Shown here in pieces: positions 27,812 through 38,000 of a stretch of DNA of 64,000 nucleotides (position 1 is the stretch's first letter; each line of letters begins with the position of its first letter). The DNA lies in the NCBI GenBank assembly GCA_902464965.1, contig CABQLI010000002.1, positions 1 through 64,000 of the forward strand. The letters are read 5' to 3'. The position numbers were made by a program, and so were the translations under genes. The DNA comes from an uncultured Collinsella sp. (lineage in GTDB: Bacteria > Actinomycetota > Coriobacteriia > Coriobacteriales > Coriobacteriaceae). The notes under the pieces were generated by a model. The model ran no database searches. It was not told where the DNA came from and saw only the letters and a program-made list of their open reading frames with translations.

Positions 27812-29992
27812 GAACCAGAGGAAGTCGCTGCGGGTGACGGTGGCGCCGATGGCGAAGGGCATGCAGGCGATGACCGGATACAAGTAGCGCATGTAGGTCG
27901 AGCCATTACACGGACCAATCAGGCACACGGCGAGCACGCCCAACAGCGGCACCCAGATCGCCAGCCCGCGCCACGAATGACGACGTAGAAGATAGACCAC
28001 CACGGCGATCATGATCCACACATAGGTGGCCGAGCTCATGGTGAGCGAGATAAAGGGGACACGCTGCACCGCCACACGGTACAAATTGATCAGGTGGTCG
28101 CACCAGCGCACCACGTTGCTGTCAACCGGATGGAAGTCGAAGTACTTGAGGTTGTCGGGACGCGCCATGATCTCGGCACTACGCGCCGTGCTGTAGACCC
28201 AGGCATCGCGCGCGCTCGGATAAAAATAACCATAGTAGTTATTGATAAGCGCCGAAATATAGCACTCGGGATCCTTCTTAAACATCTGGGCCCATACCTC
28301 AAAATAGGCATCGATGTCCTCCTGCGAGGCGTACTCGTTAAAGCAGTTCTTGACGGCATCGGACTTATCGGGGTTGTAGCGGCGGCCCAGGTTCTCGTAC
28401 TTGAGTACGCGATCGATCACGGCACGCTCTTCGTCGGTCACCGAACCGTCGCAAGGAGCCTCCACGATGGTGCCGTCCTCCTTAACCGTGGGGTTGACGC
28501 CCGAGTTGAGGCCGTCGTGCTTTTGGACGAAACGAGCCGTCTGCTGGAACGGAATCGAGAGGATTTCGCGCTTGGAACCAGGCGTAATATCGTGCGCCGG
28601 CATAAAGACCTTGGTGAAGTACATATTAGAGGCAAGGCAGAGCGCGAGCACCGCGAAAACGCCAACCCAGCGGAAACGCTGGATGGCGCCTGAAGGCGCA
28701 GCACCAGTCTGCTTGGCTGCACGACGAGCCACATGCACGTCCCATACGCAAAACGCCGCCGCGATTACGCATGCCGCCAGGGGAAACACCAGGCCGCCGT
28801 TGCGCAGGAACGTGGAACCCATGGAGCCCAGAGCGAGCAGCAGCCAGTCGTGGCGCGCAAAGAGCACGGGGGCTTTCTCGCCCGCTCGCTCGGCATTGGC
28901 ATCACGACGGGGCAAGCCACATGCCACGAGCTTGACGGTCTGTACCAGCAGCACCAAAAACGCGTCGGCAAAGAGCACGTCTTTGGTGAGCAACGCCGCG
29001 TAGTTAGAGAACATCGGCATAAACGCAAAGAACAGCAGGATCGCACCGCGAACCGGCAGGCTCACGCCCAATTTGCGCAGCGACGAAATGGAATAGGCCA
29101 TGCAGGCAGCCGTGATGACAAATTGAGCGCAGGTGTAGATGGCAAGACCCGCGTTAGCGCTGTTGAACAGCGAAAGCCCCAGCTGAACGCACGAGCCGAT
29201 AATGGCCGTGTGCACTACGGGATGATGCCCGTTGAGCAGCACGTTGGGGTTGAGTAGGCGCAGGTAGTCGCTCGTGCCGTTGGGATAGTTGAACCACTGG
29301 CGAATCTGCGCGCCCGTATCTCCCATAAAAAGGCCGGGCAGCGAAGCGATGAGCGTGGGCGCCCAGGCGATCATAAGCACCAGGAAGGGCCCGGCAAAGG
29401 GATGGACCGAGAGCACGGCGTGAGTCACACGCCATACGCGGCCAAAGTGCGCTTCGGAAAACGGGATGCGTCGGGAGCTCAGCCAATCTAGACACTCAAA
29501 GGCAAGGTAGAAGGCAACGACCGCCAAGAGCATCCAGCCCGCGCCGCCAATCCAGGCGCAGATGATGCGGGCTTTGTCGCCAAGGACAATCTCGGCCGAG
29601 TCGGTGAGATCGTAGCTGCGGCCGAACACCATGCAGATGGCGAAGAACAGCGACGGCAGAATGATCGATGGACGCCAGGTGTCGCCACGGCCAAAGAACA
29701 CGTAGCGAAACGGCAAGGTGAGCAGGCAGGCAAGTGCAAGCAGCATGACCGCGTCGGTATGGCCGGCAAACGAGAGGAGCACCTCGTAGCACACGTACAG
29801 CATGCCCGAGGCTTTGGGGTCAATCGCCAAGACTGCGTTGCTCGACACCGGGGAGGGATCGATGGAAAACGCCGTGGTCGCCAACAGCGCGAGCAAAAAT
29901 GCGATGAGCGTCTGCTTGGCGGGGTAGCGCTTAAACCAGACGATACGGGCAGCGTCGCGCGCAGCCGTTGTGGAGAGGTCGGAATCCTTCAC
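27809..29992 (-). CDS. DUF6020-like polytopic membrane protein
   Basis: Not recognised beyond a likely DUF6020/GT-C-like membrane family. Length is 727 residues from a GTG start; AAAGG lies about 10 nt upstream. There are roughly a dozen hydrophobic segments. A conserved-looking luminal motif FMGDTGAQIRQWFNYP near residue 235 and an HHPVVHTAIIG motif follow, as often seen in membrane glycosyltransferases. A long soluble stretch (about 470-640) precedes the final helices. If it is a glycosyltransferase it would act on lipid-linked sugars at the outer face; this is a guess. Confidence 0.65.
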   Translation of the reverse strand: MKDSDLSTTAARDAARIVWFKRYPAKQTLIAFLLALLATTAFSIDPSPVSSNAVLAIDPKASGMLYVCYEVLLSFAGHTDAVMLLALACLLTLPFRYVFFGRGDTWRPSIILPSLFFAICMVFGRSYDLTDSAEIVLGDKARIICAWIGGAGWMLLAVVAFYLAFECLDWLSSRRIPFSEAHFGRVWRVTHAVLSVHPFAGPFLVLMIAWAPTLIASLPGLFMGDTGAQIRQWFNYPNGTSDYLRLLNPNVLLNGHHPVVHTAIIGSCVQLGLSLFNSANAGLAIYTCAQFVITAACMAYSISSLRKLGVSLPVRGAILLFFAFMPMFSNYAALLTKDVLFADAFLVLLVQTVKLVACGLPRRDANAERAGEKAPVLFARHDWLLLALGSMGSTFLRNGGLVFPLAACVIAAAFCVWDVHVARRAAKQTGAAPSGAIQRFRWVGVFAVLALCLASNMYFTKVFMPAHDITPGSKREILSIPFQQTARFVQKHDGLNSGVNPTVKEDGTIVEAPCDGSVTDEERAVIDRVLKYENLGRRYNPDKSDAVKNCFNEYASQEDIDAYFEVWAQMFKKDPECYISALINNYYGYFYPSARDAWVYSTARSAEIMARPDNLKYFDFHPVDSNVVRWCDHLINLYRVAVQRVPFISLTMSSATYVWIMIAVVVYLLRRHSWRGLAIWVPLLGVLAVCLIGPCNGSTYMRYLYPVIACMPFAIGATVTRSDFLWF

Positions 29993-30011
29993 AGTCCGAA
30001 AACCTTTCTAG

Positions 30012-30054
30012 AAACCTGCCAAAAAGGGACAGGTTTATTTTGGCAGGTTTTATC
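30012..30054 (+). repeat. Hairpin element type A, rightward orientation
   Basis: AAACCTGCCAAAA and TTTTGGCAGGTTT are perfect arms around the core AGGGACAGG. It lies 20 bp ahead of the DUF6020-like start and faces away from the type B element at 30092. Confidence 0.75.
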
Positions 30055-30091
30055 TGGGGAAACGTTACGGTTCTGTCATCGTTGCCCAGCA

Positions 30092-30129
30092 AACCACCAC
30101 AAAGGTGCCTGTTCACTTTTTGGTGGTTA
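30092..30129 (-). repeat. Stop-codon hairpin element, type B (after lgt)
   Basis: AACCACCACAAAGG and CTTTTTGGTGGTT form the arms; the minus-strand core is AGTGAACAGGCACC. The element begins inside the lgt TAA (30129-30127). Confidence 0.7.
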
Positions 30130-30948
30130 AGCGTCGAGGTAGATGCGCTGGGGCTGGTTGCGGCGACGAGCAAAGATGATGAGCGCCAGGCCCGCGATTA
30201 CGAGTGGCAGACTCAACAGCTGGCCCATGGTGATGACGCCGCCCAGCAGATAGCCCAGCTGCGCATCGGGCACGCGCACAAACTCAATGAGGAAGCGGAC
30301 GATGCCGTAACCCATCACAAACACGCCCATAAACGTGCCTTGGGGCAGTAGCGGCTTTTTGCGGCTGAGCACCTGCAGAATGCAAAAGAGCACAATACCC
30401 TCGAGGAATGCCTCGTAGAGCTGGGAGGGATGACGCGGCATATCGCCCGCAGTCCCGCCAAAGACCACGCCCCATGGCAGATCGGTCGGCTTGCCCCACA
30501 GCTCTCCGTTGACAAAGTTGGCACAACGGCCCAGGCACAAGGCTAGCGGCGCGCCGATGACGGCAAGGTCTGCCAAAGTCCATGCGTCGAGCTTATACAT
30601 GCGGCACACGATGATGCCGCCGATAATGCCGCCCACCAAACCGCCATGGAAGCTCATGCCGCCCTCGTTGGTGGCAAAGATCTCGAGCGGGTGCGCCCAG
30701 TAGTAGCCATCACCGTAAAAGACGACGTAGAACAGGCGCGCACCGATAATGAGGCCAAAGACCACGCCGACCACGACACTCGTCAGGTCATCAATCGTGA
30801 TGTTAAAACCCCAGCGACGCTGCGTGCGGTACATGACAACCGCCGTGAGCAGGGCGCCGACCACATAGGCCAGACCATACCAGTAAATCGTGATAGGCCC
30901 CGCCGAAATCGCGACGGGATCAAGCATATGGTAGAAGTCGTTGAGCAT
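30127..30948 (-). CDS. lgt: Prolipoprotein diacylglyceryl transferase
   Basis: Transfers diacylglycerol from phosphatidylglycerol to the lipobox cysteine of prolipoproteins; membrane enzyme. Length is 273 residues from the ATG at 30948, which has GGAGGG 6 nt before it. Seven hydrophobic segments are visible. GGMSFHGGLVGGIIGG and the family signature GRCANFVNGELWG carry the catalytic Arg/Asn/Glu residues. The nifU-like gene lies upstream (110 bp). A lipoprotein substrate in the window is the binding protein at 58978. Confidence 0.95.
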   Translation of the reverse strand: MLNDFYHMLDPVAISAGPITIYWYGLAYVVGALLTAVVMYRTQRRWGFNITIDDLTSVVVGVVFGLIIGARLFYVVFYGDGYYWAHPLEIFATNEGGMSFHGGLVGGIIGGIIVCRMYKLDAWTLADLAVIGAPLALCLGRCANFVNGELWGKPTDLPWGVVFGGTAGDMPRHPSQLYEAFLEGIVLFCILQVLSRKKPLLPQGTFMGVFVMGYGIVRFLIEFVRVPDAQLGYLLGGVITMGQLLSLPLVIAGLALIIFARRRNQPQRIYLDA

Positions 30949-30975
30949 GTCGACCCTCCTACTCCCTACATACAA

Positions 30976-31008
30976 ATGCGGCCGCGGGCCTTGCGCTCGC
31001 AGCCGCAT
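30976..31008 (-). terminator. Hairpin after the nifU-like gene
   Basis: ATGCGGC pairs with GCCGCAT, enclosing a GC-rich inner region; ATTTG follows on the minus strand. The T tract is weak. Confidence 0.5.
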
Positions 31009-31057
31009 ATTTGGGCGTAACGTCTATGCGGAGTATGCCGTCCGCAGCTTTCGCAGC

Positions 31058-31336
31058 TTAGAACGGCGCGTACTCGTCGTACAGGTCCTCGGCCTCGCCG
31101 GAGGCATTGACCTGCTCAACTCGGGTAACGCCGGGCACATGCTCCTTCAGGATGCGCTCAATACCCATGGACAGGGTCAGCGAGCTCATGGGGCAGCCGG
31201 CGCAGGCGCCCTGCAGCTCCAGTTTGACGACGCCCTCGTCGTCAACGCCCACATACTCCATATCGCCGCCATCGGCCTGCAGGTTGGGGCGAATCTCTTC
31301 AAGAACCTTCTTAAGCAGCTCTTCGTTAACAGCCAC
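31058..31336 (-). CDS. NifU C-terminal-domain iron-sulfur scaffold protein
   Basis: Small Fe-S cluster carrier of the Nfu type. Length is 92 residues. It contains RPNLQADGGDMEYVGVDDEG and the cluster-binding pair of cysteines in GACAGCPMSSLTL, followed by GIERILKEHVPGV. AAAGGAG precedes the ATG. The whole protein is just the Nfu domain, with no N-terminal scaffold domain. It lies between dCMP deaminase and lgt on the same strand, with enough space for its own promoter. Confidence 0.93.
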   Translation of the reverse strand: MAVNEELLKKVLEEIRPNLQADGGDMEYVGVDDEGVVKLELQGACAGCPMSSLTLSMGIERILKEHVPGVTRVEQVNASGEAEDLYDEYAPF

Positions 31337-31506
31337 AGGGGCTCCTTTCTCACAATTACGCGGGCGCGCCCGCGGACAGAAGCTATGTTACTACAGCCGT
31401 GTACCCGCTCACGAGCCGTCCATGCGCGCAGACGCGACTTTCACGAGTAGTCAATTTGGGACGGGGCTCTTTTGGCTGTTTTGCCGCCAGCTGGCGTTGG
31501 CACGCA

Positions 31507-32031
31507 CTACTGCTGAGCTTGTCCCCCGGTACCAATCTGAACATCGACGATGACCTGGCGGTAGCTGATGCCGCAGGAGTCGAGAATGCGGCGGCTGATA
31601 CGGCCGTCATCGGTGTCGGCATACTTATTGTCCAGGTAGACGACCTCGCCCACGCCCACCTGTGCCAGAATCTTGGCGCAGTCGTGGCACGGGAACAGCG
31701 TGACGTAGACCGTGGAACCCTCAAGGTCTTTGAGCGAGCCGCGGTAGTTGAGCACGGCGTTTGCCTCGGCATGCACCACGTAGTTGTGCTTGTCCTGCAA
31801 CGGGTCATCGCTCGTTCCCCACGGGAAAAAGTCATCGTTGAGTGCCGAGGGCGTGCCGTTGTAACCCACCGAAAGGATGCGGTGGTTGGTGTTGGCGATG
31901 CACGCGCCCACCTGCGTGTTGGGGTCCTTACTGCGGCGCTGCGCGGCGATGGCCACGCTCATAAAGAACTCATCCCAGCTAATAACGTCGCGGCGCTTGC
32001 CCGACGCGGTTTGATGAAGATCGTCCGACAT
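31507..32031 (-). CDS. dCMP deaminase family protein (ComEB type)
   Basis: Zinc deaminase converting dCMP to dUMP, feeding thymidylate synthesis. Length is 174 residues from the ATG at 32031, after GGAGG. The zinc site is VVHAEANAV (His and catalytic Glu) and LFPCHDCAKILAQ (two Cys). The N-terminal part has SKDPNTQVGACI and ILSVGYNGTP, as in dCMP deaminases. It lies 86 bp downstream of coaX in the same direction. Confidence 0.92.
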   Translation of the reverse strand: MSDDLHQTASGKRRDVISWDEFFMSVAIAAQRRSKDPNTQVGACIANTNHRILSVGYNGTPSALNDDFFPWGTSDDPLQDKHNYVVHAEANAVLNYRGSLKDLEGSTVYVTLFPCHDCAKILAQVGVGEVVYLDNKYADTDDGRISRRILDSCGISYRQVIVDVQIGTGGQAQQ

Positions 32032-32117
32032 GGCAGACACCTCCGTAATCGCAATAGTTTGACCCATTGTAGCAGGTGAAAGGTGGAGACGTTTTTGTCC
32101 CACCGGCGCCCTCACTT

Positions 32118-32969
32118 TTACACGCGGCGGGGCTTTTGGTTGATGCGGTAGAGCTCGGCGAGACCCCGCAGCGTCAGCGCGTCGTCTACCGTCAGGCTAT
32201 GGCCGACCAGCGACGCGAGCGCCTCGGCGTCGTCGCCGGTAATGACGATGGGCACGTCGCCCTCCCCCGCGGCCTTGGTCGCGCGCATCTCGGCGAGCAC
32301 CATGTCGAGCATGCCGTCGATGCGGGCCACCTCGCCCAAGACCACGCCCGAGCGCATGGCCTCGCGCGTGTTGCGACCGATCACATGCGTGGGTGCCGAG
32401 GGCTCGACCTGCGGCAGGCGCGCTGCTGCCGCCGAAAGCGAGCGGGCGCCGAGCGCCAGCCCCGGCGCGATAACGCCGCCGACAAAGGTACCGTGCGCGT
32501 CGATGACCTCGATATTGGTCGTGGTGCCCAGGTCGATCACAATGCACGGCGAGCCGAAGACGGCGCGGGCCGCCACGGCGTCGGCAATGCGGTCGGGGCC
32601 GATCTCGGCCGGGTCGTCGTAGTGCACGGGCATGCCGGTCTTAAGTCCCGGTCCCACCGTGAGCACGCGTCCCGTGCAGGTACGGGAAAGCGCCGCCTTC
32701 CACGGACGCTCGAGCGCCGGGACCACGCAGCTCAGCACTGCGGCCGCGGGAACGAGTGCACCCGGCATGCCCGCATCGGCTGCCAGTGCGCACATGACCT
32801 GCGCGAGCCTCATGCGCGCTTCGTCGGCCGTAATGCTCGACGGCGTCGTGATCTCGCACGTCGCAAGCGGGCATTCCTGCGCCGCAGCCGAATCCTCGGC
32901 AAACAGACCAAAGCGAATGAACGTGTTACCCACGTCGACCGTCAATATATATGCGCACCCATTAAGCAT
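32118..32969 (-). CDS. coaX: Type III pantothenate kinase
   Basis: Phosphorylates pantothenate, the first step of CoA synthesis, in the cytoplasm; type III enzymes are not feedback-inhibited by CoA. Length is 283 residues from the ATG at 32969 after AAAGGAG. The ASKHA phosphate loop is ILTVDVGNTFIRFGL, the pantothenate site includes GPDRIADAVAAR, and VIDLGTTTNIEVID and GGVIAPGLALGARSL complete the pattern. TTTN replaces the more usual TATT. Alternative upstream frames lack a ribosome site. Confidence 0.93.
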   Translation of the reverse strand: MLNGCAYILTVDVGNTFIRFGLFAEDSAAAQECPLATCEITTPSSITADEARMRLAQVMCALAADAGMPGALVPAAAVLSCVVPALERPWKAALSRTCTGRVLTVGPGLKTGMPVHYDDPAEIGPDRIADAVAARAVFGSPCIVIDLGTTTNIEVIDAHGTFVGGVIAPGLALGARSLSAAAARLPQVEPSAPTHVIGRNTREAMRSGVVLGEVARIDGMLDMVLAEMRATKAAGEGDVPIVITGDDAEALASLVGHSLTVDDALTLRGLAELYRINQKPRRV

Positions 32970-33161
32970 CGTCGGCGCTCCTTTCGTCTGCCCAGCAGTA
33001 TATCGCCTACCTAAACCAGTCATCCCAAAATGACTAGCTTGCGGCTATACTGGTGCGCGGTCGCGCGCGAGCTCACGCGGCGGCCCTTGGTAACCCGACT
33101 TCCCGCGCCGTATCCGTAGCGGCGCTCCCAGGGGAAGCGGATATACGCAAAGGAGTTCTAT

Positions 33162-34865
33162 ATGAGCAATCCCTCGAACCGCGCCTCGATGCGCGGGCAA
33201 CTCACGCTGCGCGGCGTCGTCATCGGCGTCCTTGGCTGCGTGATTATCACGGCAAGCTCGGCCTACACCGCCCTCAAGATGGGCGCACTCCCCTGGCCGA
33301 TCGTCTTCGCTGCCGTCATCTCGCTGTTCTTCCTTAAGCTCATGGGCAACGCCAGTCTCAACGAGGCCAACGTCACCCACACCATCATGTCCGCAGGCGC
33401 CATGGTCGCCGGCGGTCTGGCGTTTACCATCCCGGGCGCCTGGATGCTGGGCTATGCCGACCAGATCAGCTGGCTCGACATGTTTATCGTGGCACTCGCC
33501 GGCACCATCCTGGGCCTGCTGGCCACCGCGCTCATCCACCGTCACTTTATCGTGGACGCCGCGCTTGAGTTCCCCACCGGCAACGCCGCAGCTCAGACGC
33601 TGCGTGCTACCGAAGCCGGCGGCAAGACCGGCAAGCAGCTCTTTGGTTCCATGGCCATCGCCGGCATCTATAGCGTGCTGCGCGACGCCCTGGGCGTGGT
33701 GCCCAGCATGCTGTGCACGCTCAACATCCCCGGCGTGACCTTTGGCATCTACAACTCGCCCATGCTGCTCTCCGTCGGCTTCCTCGTGGGCTTCGCTCCC
33801 GTCGCCTTCTGGTTTGCCGGCGCGCTGCTGGGCAACTTTGGCATCATCGTGGGTGGCACCGCTGCCGGTCTGTTCGACGTTGTGACTGCGCAGGGTATCG
33901 TCAAGTCCCTAGGCATGGGCCTCATGATGGGCTTTGGCGTCGCCGTCGTCCTCAAGGACATCTTGCCGCAGGTCGCCGGTATCGTCCGCGGTCTTGCCGC
34001 CGACAGCTCCACCGACACCGACGAGCAGTCGCTCATCTCGGGCTCCCTTAAGCTCGACGCCGGTATCATCGGCCTGGGCGCTGCCGCCATCGCCGTGATC
34101 ATCGCCATCGCGCTCGACCTTGGTCCCGTCCCGGCCGTCATCGTCACGCTGTTCACCTTTGTCACCACCATCATGAGCGCACAGAGCTGCGGCCAGACGG
34201 GCATCGACCCCATGGAGATCTTTGGCCTCATCGTTATGCTCATCGTGGCTGCCTTCGCACAGATCGCTCAGGTAAAGCTGTTCTTTATCGCCGGCATCGT
34301 GGCCGTGGCGTGCGGCCTTGCGGGCGACGTCATGAACGACTTTAAGGCCGGCGCCGTGCTGGGCACCAACCCGCGCGCGCAGTGGGTCGGCCAGGCCATC
34401 GGCGGCATCGTGGGCGCCCTGGTCGCCGCCGCCGTCATGGTCGCGCTCGTCACCGCCTATGGTCCGGACGCCTTTGGTCCCGACAAGAGCTTCGTTGCCG
34501 CACAGGCAAGCGTGGTCGCCACCATGGTCTCGGGCATCCCGAGCGTGCCGTGGTTTGCGGGCGGCTTTATCGCCGGCATCGTCATGTACTGGCTCGGCAT
34601 TCCGGCCATGATGATCGGCCTGGGCGTGTACCTGCCGTTCTACATGTCACTCACGGCATTCCTGGGCTCCTGCGTCAAGCTCGCCTACGACAAGTGGTCC
34701 GCCCACCGCGACGCCACCGCTGGTCTTTCTGACGAGGAGAGGGCTGCCAAGGACGCCGCCTTCCAGGAACAGGGCCTAGTTGTCGCCAGCGGCCTGCTCG
34801 GCGGCGAGTCCATCGTCGGCGTTATCCTGGCGTTTGTCTCCGTGGGCTTAAGCCTGCTGGGCTAA
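33162..34865 (+). CDS. OPT family oligopeptide transporter
   Basis: Predicted importer of peptides or metal chelates in the cytoplasmic membrane. Length is 567 residues and about 14-16 hydrophobic segments. The N-terminus MRGQLTLRGVVIGVLGCVIITASSAYTALKMG and FPTGNAAAQTL are characteristic of prokaryotic OPT proteins; the second half repeats the fold (NPRAQWVGQAIGGIVGALVA). It starts with AAAGGAG 6 nt before the ATG. The 190-bp leader contains a TATACT -10-like hexamer near 33044 and GC-rich stems. Single gene, convergent with the surface-protein gene. Confidence 0.9.
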   Translation: MSNPSNRASMRGQLTLRGVVIGVLGCVIITASSAYTALKMGALPWPIVFAAVISLFFLKLMGNASLNEANVTHTIMSAGAMVAGGLAFTIPGAWMLGYADQISWLDMFIVALAGTILGLLATALIHRHFIVDAALEFPTGNAAAQTLRATEAGGKTGKQLFGSMAIAGIYSVLRDALGVVPSMLCTLNIPGVTFGIYNSPMLLSVGFLVGFAPVAFWFAGALLGNFGIIVGGTAAGLFDVVTAQGIVKSLGMGLMMGFGVAVVLKDILPQVAGIVRGLAADSSTDTDEQSLISGSLKLDAGIIGLGAAAIAVIIAIALDLGPVPAVIVTLFTFVTTIMSAQSCGQTGIDPMEIFGLIVMLIVAAFAQIAQVKLFFIAGIVAVACGLAGDVMNDFKAGAVLGTNPRAQWVGQAIGGIVGALVAAAVMVALVTAYGPDAFGPDKSFVAAQASVVATMVSGIPSVPWFAGGFIAGIVMYWLGIPAMMIGLGVYLPFYMSLTAFLGSCVKLAYDKWSAHRDATAGLSDEERAAKDAAFQEQGLVVASGLLGGESIVGVILAFVSVGLSLLG

Positions 34866-34962
34866 GCTGAGCAGCTGCTCGACAGCAACCATATTGCCTA
34901 CGGCTTGCCCTGTCGGTAGCTTTTGCGGCTGCTGACCGGGCTTTTTGATATCGAAACAAAGA

Positions 34963-34999
34963 AAGGCCGGCGCGCTGCGTTTAACAGCGCGCCGGCCTT
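34963..34999. terminator. Bidirectional terminator between the OPT gene and the surface-protein gene
   Basis: AAGGCCGGCGCGCTG pairs with CAGCGCGCCGGCCTT. It sits between two converging genes; A and T runs flank the stem weakly on both sides. Confidence 0.8.
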
Positions 35000-35065
35000 A
35001 TCGTTTGGCTAACGAGACGGTCCCGTTATGAATTGAAGTTCGTTGCAGAAACTACGCTCGAAACG

Positions 35066-38000
35066 CTACATCTGCTTGCGACGACGATCGCTCAGCGTCA
35101 CACCAGCGGCCACGAGGGTGATACCGCCAATGACGAACACCTCGCCCGCAAGAGCGGAGTCATCGCCAGTCTGGGCGAGCGCGGCCGACGTGGCCTTCTT
35201 CTTGGCGACAGGAGCCTTTGCAGCAGCCTGTGCAACCTGAGGCTTGGCCTTGGGATGATACTTGTCGTACTCGGCCTGCGCGGCAGCCAGGGCATCCTTG
35301 GCATCGCCAAGCTCAGCCAGCGCGGCGGCATAGGCGTCGTTGGCATCGGACAGTTTGGCATCGGCATCGCTCAGAGCAGCCTTGAGGCCAGCGGCGGCAT
35401 CGACGGCAGTCTTATAGCGAGCGTAGGCAGCGTTCAGCTTGACCAGCTTCTCGTTGCCCGTCGTGCCCGCGGCAAGGGATGCCTTGTGGTCGACAGCCTC
35501 AAGATCGGCCTTGAGTGCCTCATCGTTGGCAAGCTCGGCCTTGGCCTTGACGATATCGAGGTTCGCATCGACGACGGCTTCGTTGGCGGCCTCGAGCTGC
35601 TTCTGGGCATCGGCGACACCGGCGACGGCGGCGTCATAGGCGACCTTGGCGTCGTCGACCGCTTTCTGGGCTCCAGCGAAGCGCTCGAAGGCCTTGTTCG
35701 CGGTGGCCAGTTCGCCCTCGGCAGCCTTGGCCTTGGCCTGCGCGTCGGACACAGCCTGCGCCTTGGCGGCAACCGCCTGCTTGGCGTCCGAAAGAGCAGT
35801 CGCGGCCTGGACATCTGCGGCCTGGGCCTTGTCTACACCAGCCTGGGCGGCATCGTCGGCCTTCTTGGCATCGTCAAGCGTGCCCTGCTTGTTCGCAAGA
35901 TCCGTCTTGGCGGCCTCGCGCTTGGCGGTAAGATCCTTGACCGAAGCAGTGGCGTTGTCATACGCCTCATTGGCCTGATCGGATTTTGCCTTGGCGGCAT
36001 AGCGGGCGCTGCGAGCCTTCGCCTTGTGAGCGGTGGCCTCGGCTGCCTTCGTCTGGCTGTCGGCGAGCGTGGCATTTGCCTTATCGAGAGCTGCCTTGGC
36101 AGTAGCCGCCTCGGACCTGGCGGCATCGAGGTTCTGCTTGAGGGACTCGATATCGATTCCGCCGAGCGCGTCCTTCGCGGCGTCGTATGCCGTCTTCGCG
36201 GCGGCGGTGCCGGACTTGGCCTTCTCGTACTCGCCCTTGGCGGTGTTCACGTTCGTGTCGGCCGCGGTATAGGCGTCTTGCGCGTCCTTCTGGTTATTGA
36301 GAGCAGCGAGATATGCCGTATCGGCCGTGCCCAGCATCTTCTGCGCCTCGGCGAGCTTGCTCTGGAGCTCCTTGAGTTGCGCCTTCTGCGCCTGCGTGCC
36401 GCCAGCGTTATAGGCAGAATCGATGTAGTCGTTGACGAGCTTCTTGAACTCGGAAACAGTGAAATCCTTCTGCCCCGTGCTCCCGCTATAGTCGAAAACG
36501 GTTACCTCGGAATCGGTATTCTTACCGCTACCGGTCGCGATGCCGATAGCCTTCGCGCCGGCATCGATGATGTTTAGATAGTGCCCGCACTCATGGTAGA
36601 TGCTGTTGTAGTGCTGGTAGATATAGTAGGAATCATATCGATGGCTTCCAAGTGCGTCACCATACTGCTCGACGTACTTATCGAACGCCTTTTTCTCCTG
36701 GGTGTAGAGACCGGTATATGGCCAGCCAAGCGTATCCTCGGTCTCGCCTCCGGTGTATGCCCCGCCGCCGCCTGCAAGATTCTCACCTTGATCGAAATAG
36801 CAGTTCGAGTGTCCCCAGATGTTCGATGAATATGATGTATTAAGTGCGGCTGCCGCAGTCATGCGGAGGCTGACGCTGAGCTCCGACTGACCGTTCGCCT
36901 TGCGGAGGTTGTTCTGGGTATCGAGGTAGGTCAGGGCGTTGCGCATCTGCTCCAAGGAAAGCGGATTGGTGTCGCGAGACATGTCCTGATCGACGTACTT
37001 GTCATACCAGTCCTGTTTATCCGTCGTCCCCATGAGCATCGACGCGGCAGTGCTTGCGTTCTTTTTCTGCGTGGCTGTGAACTGGCTGCCGCCGATGATG
37101 TAGTTCATGAAGCCGAACATACCCTGACTGATGACTTCCTGGTCAACGGTCATGTTGGACTTTAGGTCTGCAATCTGCTGCTCAAGAGCCTCAACCTGGG
37201 CATTAGCAGCGTCATAAGCCTTTTCCGCGGCGTTCGAAGCGGCGCAGGCTGTCTCCCACTCGCTGCGCTTCTGCTTGCGAACTTCGACAAGCTTATCGTA
37301 CGCGGTCTTCTTGTCTGCTTCGGTCTGCTGCGCCTTCTCGTATGCGGCCTTGGCGGCGTCGCGCTTACTGGCCGCGTCCTTGTACTCCTTGTTTGCCGCA
37401 TCGTATGCAGACTGGGCAGATGCCACAGCAGCGTTGGCGGCGTTGGCCTTCTCCTGCGCGGCAGCGACGGCAGCCTGGGCGGCCTGCAGATTTGTCTGTG
37501 CGGTGGCGTCGGCATCCGTCGCGGCATTGAGCTCCGCCTGCGCGGTCTTGAGCTCACCAGCAGCAGCGATCTTGGCGGCCTCAAGCGCACTCAGGTCGAC
37601 ACCCGTACCCGAGACGGCAGCATCGAGCGCGGCCTGCGCCTGGTTGAACTTCTGCTGGGCGTTATCGCGCGCGGTGGTTGCGGCTGCGAGCGCAGCGGCA
37701 GTCTCCTGCTTCTTGGCCTGGGCAGTCGTCAGAGCGGCCTCAGTGTCCTTCTTTTCCTGCTGGGCGCTAGCCTCGGCAGCCTTGGCCTGGTCCAGATTGG
37801 CCTGTGCAGTAGCAACGGCCTTATTGGCGTCATCGAGCTTTGCCTGTGCGTCCTCGACGGCCTTCTTGGCGGCCTCGTACTCGTCCATACCCATGGCCTC
37901 GAGCTTGGCCTGGGCATCATCGAGGGCCTTCTTGGCCTCATCCTGCTTTGCCTTGGCGTCCTTGAGCGCCTGGGTCTTATCCTCGACACTCTTGTTGGCT

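Noticed and set aside
33045..33161. Riboswitch in the leader of the OPT transporter
   Set aside because: GC-rich stems are present, but no landmark sequence of a known class was recognised.
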